Assembly (NCBI GenBank): GCA_902797895.1
Contig: CADBUS010000049.1
Coordinates: 1-11,182 of the forward strand
Origin: an uncultured Bacteroidia bacterium
GTDB taxonomy: Bacteria > Bacteroidota > Bacteroidia > Bacteroidales > UBA932
DNA length: 11,182 nucleotides
Direction: 5' to 3'
The translations under genes were made by a program, and so were the position numbers. This document shows, in pieces, positions 6,473 through 11,182 of the stretch; position 1 is the first letter of the stretch; every line of letters starts with the position of its first letter. Below the pieces are notes generated by a model. The model saw only the letters and a list, made by a program, of their open reading frames with translations, searched no databases and was not told the origin of the DNA.

Positions 6473-6952
6473 ATGAATAAGAGAGAAAAATATGAGGCTC
6501 TGCTAACAGAGCTATCTCCTTTGATAGAGGGAGAGAGCAACACTATAGGGGTGTTGGCAAATGTGGCTGCACTCATTAAGGAGAAACTTGGCTTCTTTTG
6601 GGTTGGTTTTTACTTGGTAAAGAGCAACTTGCAAGGGGAGGAGCATTTGGCTTTGGGCCCTTTTCAAGGGCCGATAGCCTGTTATAGAATAGGGTATGGC
6701 AAAGGGGTTTGCGGAACTTGTTGGAAGGAGCGCAAAACGGTTGTAGTGGAGGATGTGGAGGAGTTTCCTGGCCATATAGCCTGCAGCAGCCTCTCGCGAA
6801 GTGAGATTGTTGTTCCTCTTTTTAACAATAGTGATAAAGGAGTTTGGGGGGTGCTGGATATAGACAGCACAGAGATTGGTACATTTGACAGCATTGATTC
6901 TCAGTACCTTGAGAGGGCTATGCAGATAGTTTCTGCCTCTTTGAAACTCTAA
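6473..6952 (+). CDS. msrC: Free methionine-(R)-sulfoxide reductase (GAF domain)
   Basis: A 159-residue GAF-domain enzyme (fRMsr, YebR/MsrC type) that reduces free methionine-R-sulfoxide in the cytoplasm, repairing oxidised methionine. The three cysteines used by the family are present: Cys70 in GPIAC, Cys80 in GKGVCG and Cys104 in GHIACSS. Seen also: FFWVGFYLV (41-49), the typical LGPFQGP, SEIVVPL (110-116) and GVLDIDSTEIGTF. An extra Cys83 makes the local sequence C-G-T-C, whereas the E. coli enzyme, as I recall it, has Ala at that position. The gene begins 11 bases after the HAD stop, so the two are co-transcribed. Length matches the family. The assignment is strong; only the physiological effect of Cys83 is uncertain. 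Confidence 0.94.
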   Translation: MNKREKYEALLTELSPLIEGESNTIGVLANVAALIKEKLGFFWVGFYLVKSNLQGEEHLALGPFQGPIACYRIGYGKGVCGTCWKERKTVVVEDVEEFPGHIACSSLSRSEIVVPLFNNSDKGVWGVLDIDSTEIGTFDSIDSQYLERAMQIVSASLKL

Positions 6953-6976
6953 TTTATTTTGTTGCACGATTTTTGT

Positions 6977-6984
6977 TATATTTG
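6977..6984 (+). promoter_or_regulatory. Putative -7 promoter element for rubredoxin
   Basis: TATATTTG matches TAnnTTTG and lies 41 bases before the rubredoxin ATG. A TTTG occurs 15 bases upstream (6958-6961), closer than the usual -33 spacing, so the -33 element is uncertain. It suggests rubredoxin is transcribed on its own rather than only by read-through from msrC. Confidence 0.6.
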
Positions 6985-7025
6985 TGTTGTATTTAGAATA
7001 AGTCTAACTTAAATGTATATTGATT

Positions 7026-7187
7026 ATGAAAAAGTATGAGTGCATCCCTTGTGGTTACATTTATGATCCTGCAGAGGGAGACGAAGATGGAGGAATTGCT
7101 CCAGGAACAGCTTTTGAGGATATTCCGGATAGTTGGGTTTGCCCGCTGTGCGGTGCCACAAAGAGCGATTTTAAGCCTGTTGAGTAA
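7026..7187 (+). CDS. Rubredoxin
   Basis: A 53-residue mononuclear iron electron carrier of the cytoplasm. The protein begins MKKYECIPCGYIYDPAEGD and has both iron-binding knuckles: Cys6 and Cys9 (CIPCG) and Cys39 and Cys42 (CPLCG). The family signature GGIAPGTAFEDIPDSWVCP is intact and the length is standard for a full rubredoxin. In anaerobes rubredoxins donate electrons to superoxide reductase, rubrerythrin or flavodiiron proteins, so a role in oxygen or peroxide tolerance is likely; none of those partners is encoded in this window. The neighbouring methionine sulfoxide reductase is compatible with an oxidative-stress theme. Its last 17 bases overlap the 3' end of the flavoprotein gene on the other strand. 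ATG 7026 is preceded by an AT-rich leader with no Shine-Dalgarno. Confidence 0.96.
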   Translation: MKKYECIPCGYIYDPAEGDEDGGIAPGTAFEDIPDSWVCPLCGATKSDFKPVE

Positions 7188-8400
7188 GAGTGTTGTTTAG
7201 AGCTATGCTACGGGCTGCCGTATAGCCTGTACTCCAGGCTGCTTGAAGATTATAGCCCCCTGTAATAGCGTCTATATCAATTATTTCTCCGGCAAAATAG
7301 AGATTTGGGTAGCGTTTGCACTGCATAGTTGCAAGCGCTATCTCTTTTATGGCAACTCCGCCGCAGGTAACAAACTCATCTTTAAATCTCCCTTTTCCCG
7401 TAATTGGATATGTATCATTGATAAGGGTATTAACAAGGCGGTTAAAACCCTTTGTACCAATCTCTGCCGCTGTAATATCTTCTCTTATGCCGCTTCTGCT
7501 TACTATCAACTCCCAGAGTCTGCCTGTTAGGCCGCGCAGAGGAATATTCAGGAGTTTTTTGGCGGCGGCGGATTCTATGTGGCCCTTTAGGATTTTGCTG
7601 GCGGAGCTGTAATCTGCTCCCAACCAATTTATTATAAGCTCTGCCTGATAGGATTTCTCCTTCAGATAGCGTGCTGCGTATGAGGATAGTTTTAGTATTG
7701 CAGGGCCGCTTACTCCCCAATCGGTTATAAGCAGAGCGCCGTTTGATGTAAAGCGCGTGGAGGCAAGGGAAACCGCCGCCGCCTCTACCACACAGCCGGC
7801 AAGCCTCTTCAAAGGAGCGCAATCTATATTAAAAGTAAATAGGGATGGGCAGGGTGGCACTATCTCAATATCTTTGTATTTAGTGGTTTGTAGCATTGCA
7901 AATCCGCTTGGCGAGGGCTGTCCTCCGGCTGTAATAACAATAATATCCTCTTGCAAAGCCTCAATATTCTCTATTTTTTTGTTGCATACTACCTTAATAT
8001 CAAGCTCTTTAAGCCTTCTTTTAAACATAGATACAATTTCCATTGCATTTTGTGAAGCCGGAAAAACACACCCATCTTCCTGAATGGTTAATTTTACCCC
8101 CTCGTTTTCAAACCATTGCATAGTCTGCCTTTGAGAGAGAGAGGCGAGAGCCCTTTTCATTAGCGAGGCTCCGCGAGGATAGAATTTCTCCAGCTCTTTT
8201 GGAGAAATTCTTTCTATATCTCCAAGCTCGGAGAGGGAGCTATTGGTGAGATTACACCGTCCACCACCGGTAATTTCTAACTTTGCTAAAATCTTACTAT
8301 TTGATTCATAGATGGTTATCTGCGCAGATGGGAGCCTTCTCTTTAGCTCTATGGCGCAAAAAACTCCGGAAGCTCCTCCACCTACTATTGCTACATTCAT
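7171..8400 (-). CDS. HI0933-family flavoprotein (BaiN/RdsA-like NAD(P)/FAD oxidoreductase)
   Basis: A 409-residue FAD-binding protein of the HI0933/YhiN family. Seen: N-terminal Rossmann motif VGGGASG with Gly7, Gly9 and Gly12, the ribose-binding acidic residue Glu32 in IYES, the family signature ITGGGRCNLTNSS (43-55), the central VITAGGQPSPSG, LLITDWGVSGPAIL, and the C-terminal FAD signature LYFAGEIIDIDAITGGYNLQ followed by AAWSTGYTAA. Length is normal. Clostridial BaiN has been linked to reductive steps of bile-acid 7-dehydroxylation, but most members have no proven substrate, so I do not infer bile-acid activity. Its ATG overlaps the stop of the metallophosphoesterase gene in ATGA (8397-8400), indicating translational coupling. 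Its 3' end converges on rubredoxin with a 17-bp overlap and no terminator between. Confidence 0.92.
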   Translation of the reverse strand: MNVAIVGGGASGVFCAIELKRRLPSAQITIYESNSKILAKLEITGGGRCNLTNSSLSELGDIERISPKELEKFYPRGASLMKRALASLSQRQTMQWFENEGVKLTIQEDGCVFPASQNAMEIVSMFKRRLKELDIKVVCNKKIENIEALQEDIIVITAGGQPSPSGFAMLQTTKYKDIEIVPPCPSLFTFNIDCAPLKRLAGCVVEAAAVSLASTRFTSNGALLITDWGVSGPAILKLSSYAARYLKEKSYQAELIINWLGADYSSASKILKGHIESAAAKKLLNIPLRGLTGRLWELIVSRSGIREDITAAEIGTKGFNRLVNTLINDTYPITGKGRFKDEFVTCGGVAIKEIALATMQCKRYPNLYFAGEIIDIDAITGGYNLQAAWSTGYTAARSIALNNTLTQQA

Positions 8401-9236
8401 AGCTCAGGCTCTATTGTAATGTTTACAATCTCCGGACGGATATAAATCCTCGGAATCCGGAAGCTCTTGCGCACTTTTGCCAAACCTCTGTTTATTATCG
8501 CATAGCGGTTTCCAAACGCATATAGCCCCCCTGTATATTTGCGGCTTGCCGACTGGTCTGGTGCATATAGTCCCTCGCTGCTCCAAGGTAATCTTGCGTG
8601 GCCTCCGTGATAGTGCCCAAGCAGCACCAAATCGTATGGATAGCTCATATAGCGCTCTATTATTTCCGGACGGTGAAAGAGCATAATATTGTAGGCAGAG
8701 CTGTCCAAAGCTGTTGCAAGTGAATCCATTACCTCAAATACTGCACGCCAGCGCCGCATTTCATCAGCATCTTTTATGCCGCAGATATGCAGAGTATCTC
8801 CATCTATCTCAAATGGTATAATCTCATTCTCCAATAGTCTGCAACCGGAATTGCGTACTATGGTTTTTATTGTATCTAATCCAAGTTCACTCTTAACCTC
8901 GTGATTTCCAACTACAAAGAATGTGGGATAATTCTTGGCAAGGCTATCTAAAAAGAGAGAGACATCCTCAACAGGCATATCGTAATCAAAAATATCTCCG
9001 CCAAGCATCACAAGATTAGGGGAGAAACTTTTTATCAACTCCACAATACGCTCTTCTCCAACTCCATAATTGCTTGAATGGAGGTCTGTTATAAAGGAGA
9101 TACGAATAGGATGGGATATCTTCTCAGATTTTATGTTGTAATGCTCAACTTTTACCCTGCAATCGAGTGCACTGGCGGCAATGAGGGCCAATAAGAGAGC
9201 CACAACCCATAACGATATGCGCACACCTTTTTTCAT
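8397..9236 (-). CDS. Membrane-anchored metallophosphoesterase (YkuE-like)
   Basis: A 279-residue calcineurin-like phosphoesterase. The metal-binding set is complete: Asp51 and His53 in FITDLHSS, Asp81 in LGGDIFDYD, Asn111 and His112 in VGNHEV, His188 in LFHRPE, and His208/His210 in GHYHGGH. The N-terminus has a basic start (MKKGVR) and one hydrophobic segment (about 7-24), so the catalytic domain is probably tethered outside the inner membrane. No lipobox is seen before Cys26. Relatives (YkuE/YaeI) have been tied to lipid or cell-wall phosphodiesters, but the substrate here is unknown. GHYHGGH replaces the more common GHTHGGQ. It is the promoter-proximal gene of a two-gene operon with the flavoprotein; its -7 box lies five bases before the ATG. 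Confidence 0.9.
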   Translation of the reverse strand: MKKGVRISLWVVALLLALIAASALDCRVKVEHYNIKSEKISHPIRISFITDLHSSNYGVGEERIVELIKSFSPNLVMLGGDIFDYDMPVEDVSLFLDSLAKNYPTFFVVGNHEVKSELGLDTIKTIVRNSGCRLLENEIIPFEIDGDTLHICGIKDADEMRRWRAVFEVMDSLATALDSSAYNIMLFHRPEIIERYMSYPYDLVLLGHYHGGHARLPWSSEGLYAPDQSASRKYTGGLYAFGNRYAIINRGLAKVRKSFRIPRIYIRPEIVNITIEPEL

Positions 9237-9241
9237 CTGTG

Positions 9242-9249
9242 CAAAGGTA
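9242..9249 (-). promoter_or_regulatory. Putative -7 promoter element for the metallophosphoesterase operon
   Basis: On the minus strand this reads TACCTTTG, matching TAnnTTTG, and is followed by CAcagATG. The element ends only five bases before the start codon, so transcription would begin at or very near the ATG, giving a leaderless or nearly leaderless mRNA unless a downstream start is used. No clear -33 element is seen. Confidence 0.6.
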
Positions 9250-9270
9250 GTACCTGTTTGGGAATATTGC

Positions 9271-9278
9271 TACTTTTG
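9271..9278 (+). promoter_or_regulatory. Putative -7 promoter element for the HD-domain gene
   Basis: TACTTTTG matches TAnnTTTG and lies 22 bases before the ATG at 9301. It is 21 bases from the divergent -7 box at 9242-9249, so RNA polymerase binding at one site would occlude the other. Confidence 0.55.
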
Positions 9279-9300
9279 CTCTGCAAATAATGGAGCCTAT

Positions 9301-10353
9301 ATGGAAAAATTGTGGAACATTTACTGCGCAGAGCAACCTGATTTTATTGCGGAGATAGCCCAATCTCCTGAGCTTGAAAGGCTTAAAGATGTGGGAATGA
9401 ACTGCGGATGCGAATATACATCTTTCCCGTTTTTTAAGAAGATTGAGCGTTATTCCAGATTTGAGCATAGTGTTGGGGTTGCTCTTATTACTTGGAATTT
9501 TACCAAAGATATTCGCCAAACAATAGCCGCTCTGCTACACGATATATCCACTCCGGTTTTTGCCCACGTTGTAGATTTTTTGAGAGGAGATCATCTGAAG
9601 CAGGAAGCAACTGAGGAGCAGACAAAGGAGTTTATAGCCGGCTCGCCCTCAATAATGGCTCTTCTTGATAGGTTAGGAGTTGATATTGAGGAGGTTTGCG
9701 ATTATCACAAATATCCCATTGCAGATAACGACACTCCGGGCCTCTCTGCAGACAGGTTGGAATATACGCTTGGCAACATTGTTAATTTTGGCTTTGGCTC
9801 AAAGGAACTTGTGGCAGAATTGTACTCAGACATTACGGTAACAACCAATGAGAAAGGAGAGAAGGAACTTGCCTTCAGGCATATAGAGAAAGCTGTTACT
9901 TTTGCGCAACTATCTCTCAAGTGTTCAATTGTTTACGTGTGTGATGAGGATAGATATGCAATGCAGATGTTGGCTGAATTGCTTGGCAGAGAGATTGCTG
10001 CAGGAGATATAGATGCTGCCGATTTATATCTTACCGAGCGGCAAATAATAGATAAGATCTGCACAACAGAGCAGGGGAGAGCAGAGTGGGAGAGGTTTTG
10101 CAGCTACTCGCATATTCTAACTTGCAAAAAGGGTGAGTGTGAGAGCTTGAAAGATTCTCAGGCTTTTTTACAGCATAATGATTTGGAATTTAGAGAGATT
10201 AGAGCCAAAAAACGATACATAGATCCGATTGTAGCTATAGCAGAATATGATAAAGCGGAGATCGCGAGGGTGTCTGAGTTAAGTCCTCTCTATCGCGATG
10301 AACTGAATAGATTTCTACAATCTCCTCAAGATTACCTTGTTGCCGGCTACTAA
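9301..10353 (+). CDS. HD-domain phosphohydrolase (COG1078/dGTPase-like)
   Basis: A 350-residue cytoplasmic metal-dependent phosphohydrolase of the HD superfamily. The metal ligands are visible: His56 in RFEHSVGV, His80-Asp81 in ALLHDIS, and Asp151 in SADRLEYTLG, with a further His89 in PVFAHVVDF. The spacing RFEHS...LLHDIS...FAHV...DRLEY resembles the COG1078 group, which includes dNTP triphosphohydrolase-like enzymes related to SAMHD1. Substrate is not evident. I chose ATG 9301, preceded by TGGAGCC and by a -7 box at 9271-9278. The longer frame starting at 9181 would run through the divergent promoter and the first 56 bases of the metallophosphoesterase gene, and its extra residues have no HD-family character. 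It appears to be a single-gene transcript; the next gene has its own promoter. Confidence 0.87.
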   Translation: MEKLWNIYCAEQPDFIAEIAQSPELERLKDVGMNCGCEYTSFPFFKKIERYSRFEHSVGVALITWNFTKDIRQTIAALLHDISTPVFAHVVDFLRGDHLKQEATEEQTKEFIAGSPSIMALLDRLGVDIEEVCDYHKYPIADNDTPGLSADRLEYTLGNIVNFGFGSKELVAELYSDITVTTNEKGEKELAFRHIEKAVTFAQLSLKCSIVYVCDEDRYAMQMLAELLGREIAAGDIDAADLYLTERQIIDKICTTEQGRAEWERFCSYSHILTCKKGECESLKDSQAFLQHNDLEFREIRAKKRYIDPIVAIAEYDKAEIARVSELSPLYRDELNRFLQSPQDYLVAGY

Positions 10354-10385
10354 GGATTAGTGCAGGGTTGCTTGATATTTTTTTG

Positions 10386-10393
10386 TATATTTG
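10386..10393 (+). promoter_or_regulatory. Putative -7 promoter element for the secreted-protein gene
   Basis: TATATTTG matches TAnnTTTG and lies 29 bases before the ATG at 10423. A GTTG is 15 bases upstream (10367-10370), the same short spacing as at the rubredoxin promoter. Confidence 0.6.
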
Positions 10394-10422
10394 TAGAACT
10401 TGAACAATAAAACAGATAAACT

Positions 10423-11182
10423 ATGAAGAAGTTTCGATTTTTGATTGCGGCACTTTTGATATTTATGTGCGCCGGCCTTCAGAGCGCAAATGCTCAGATG
10501 TTTAAAAAAAGTTATGCTTGGATGAATGGCTCCTTGGTCTTTAGTGCAGAAGAGAAGTCTGACCACATTCTTTTTATTGGCGGTAGCTGCCACGAGGGAG
10601 GCTATAGTTTTGTACTCAAAAAAACGCAAAAACCTACAGAGTTTATTGTTGATTGCACAGAAGAAAATAGGGAGTTCGGGTATGTTCCTTTTGGGAAAGT
10701 TGGCGATAAGGCTGTGTATATCAACGATGTAAAGAATCGCCGCAAATTTCTTGTTGCTTATCATAATGGCATTGCGGTAGATTTGCTTTTCCCTTTTGAG
10801 GATGTGGGATTGTACGAACAGATTTGCCGAGATATGCAGAGCCAGCTCAACGGAGAGTATGTTGATAAAAAGGGTGAGAAATACATATTTGACTATAGCA
10901 CTTGCTCTTTAGGCAACGAGGTGCCGCAGATGACAAAATTTACCTTTGGAGAGGAGTATGATACCCCTATAAATGTTATAAAGATTGCCAACAAGGCATA
11001 CTTTTTCTTCTTTACAACAGAGGGATTGGAGCTGTACAATGCCATATATGACTCAGAATCTGACGAATATAGCAAGGGAAGTTTATATGCCACTCTAATG
11101 CATATAGATAAAGGAGAGGGAAGATGGCCTTTTACTGCTATTCAGATTATCAATCCTGCAATGCTCTCCAATTACAGCAAAA
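10423..11182 (+). CDS. Secreted protein of unknown function, 3' end cut by window
   Basis: Frame is open from ATG 10423 to the window end (253 codons plus one base), with no stop reached. The N-terminus is a clear signal peptide: MKKFRF, a hydrophobic core, then a signal peptidase I site ANA|Q after residue 24, with no lipobox cysteine near the site, so the mature protein is periplasmic or outside the cell. The mature part is mixed alpha/beta in character, rich in aromatic residues, with an early segment SCHEGGYSFVLKKTQ and a later YDTPINVIKIANKAYFFFFT. I recognise no family, enzyme motif or repeat. A small number of cysteines (SCHEGG, VDCTEE, EQICRD, STCSLG) could pair outside the cytoplasm. 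It has its own predicted promoter, and its downstream neighbours are not visible. Confidence 0.85.
   Translation, partial: MKKFRFLIAALLIFMCAGLQSANAQMFKKSYAWMNGSLVFSAEEKSDHILFIGGSCHEGGYSFVLKKTQKPTEFIVDCTEENREFGYVPFGKVGDKAVYINDVKNRRKFLVAYHNGIAVDLLFPFEDVGLYEQICRDMQSQLNGEYVDKKGEKYIFDYSTCSLGNEVPQMTKFTFGEEYDTPINVIKIANKAYFFFFTTEGLELYNAIYDSESDEYSKGSLYATLMHIDKGEGRWPFTAIQIINPAMLSNYSK

Noticed and set aside
9181..9300. Forty-residue N-terminal extension of the HD protein from ATG 9181
   Set aside because: It overlaps the divergent metallophosphoesterase start and both promoter boxes, and the added residues show no HD-family similarity; ATG 9301 fits better.
10357..10764. 135-residue minus-strand frame opposite the secreted-protein gene
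   Set aside because: The plus-strand frame has a signal peptide and a -7 box; the minus frame has neither and would run across the promoter.
1..11182. CRISPR arrays, tRNA or rRNA genes, insertion sequences, prophage or toxin-antitoxin genes
   Set aside because: No evenly spaced repeats, cloverleaf-like segments, transposase or integrase motifs, or small paired toxin genes were seen when reading both strands.

Overview
The window looks like a chromosomal segment of a Bacteroidota species, most likely Bacteroidales. The main evidence is promoters: five intergenic sites match the Bacteroidota -7 consensus TAnnTTTG (TACTTTTG, TATATTTG twice, TACCTTTG, TACTTTTG), each close upstream of a gene. 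Most starts lack Shine-Dalgarno sequences, and the gene complement fits an anaerobe: a ferredoxin-linked 2-oxoacid oxidoreductase and a rubredoxin. Genus cannot be assigned from sequence alone. No phage, transposase, tRNA, rRNA or CRISPR array was seen, and no gene-free gap exceeds 300 bases.

Left part (1-4050): a plus-strand operon. A branched-chain amino acid aminotransferase (ilvE, cut by the window start) is followed by a 92-residue TPR protein, then four subunits of a 2-oxoacid:ferredoxin oxidoreductase (delta ferredoxin, alpha, beta/TPP, gamma/catalytic linker), ending at a clear intrinsic terminator. Aminotransferase plus oxidoreductase would interconvert branched-chain amino acids, 2-oxoacids and branched acyl-CoAs, with electrons passing to or from ferredoxin. 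The branched-chain specificity is inferred from gene order.

Middle part (4080-6952): an NfeD-like membrane protein and a QmcA/paraslipin-type SPFH protein form the familiar NfeD-SPFH pair. They are unusual in being accompanied by copies of a short palindromic repeat. One copy lies just before nfeD, and a nested, inverted compound copy lies between nfeD and the SPFH gene. A HAD-family phosphatase and a free methionine-(R)-sulfoxide reductase follow closely, probably in the same transcript.

Right part (6953-11182): a rubredoxin gene with its own promoter converges on, and overlaps by 17 bp, a minus-strand operon. That operon encodes a membrane-anchored metallophosphoesterase and an HI0933-family flavoprotein, joined by an ATGA overlap. 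Divergent from it is an HD-domain phosphohydrolase, with the two -7 boxes only 21 bp apart. The window closes with the 5' part of a gene for a secreted protein that I do not recognise.

Most genes here are ordinary housekeeping families. The least explained items are the repeat architecture around nfeD, the small TPR gene embedded in the aminotransferase/oxidoreductase operon, and the unrecognised secreted protein. I did not find a convincing new defence, mobile or biosynthetic system.
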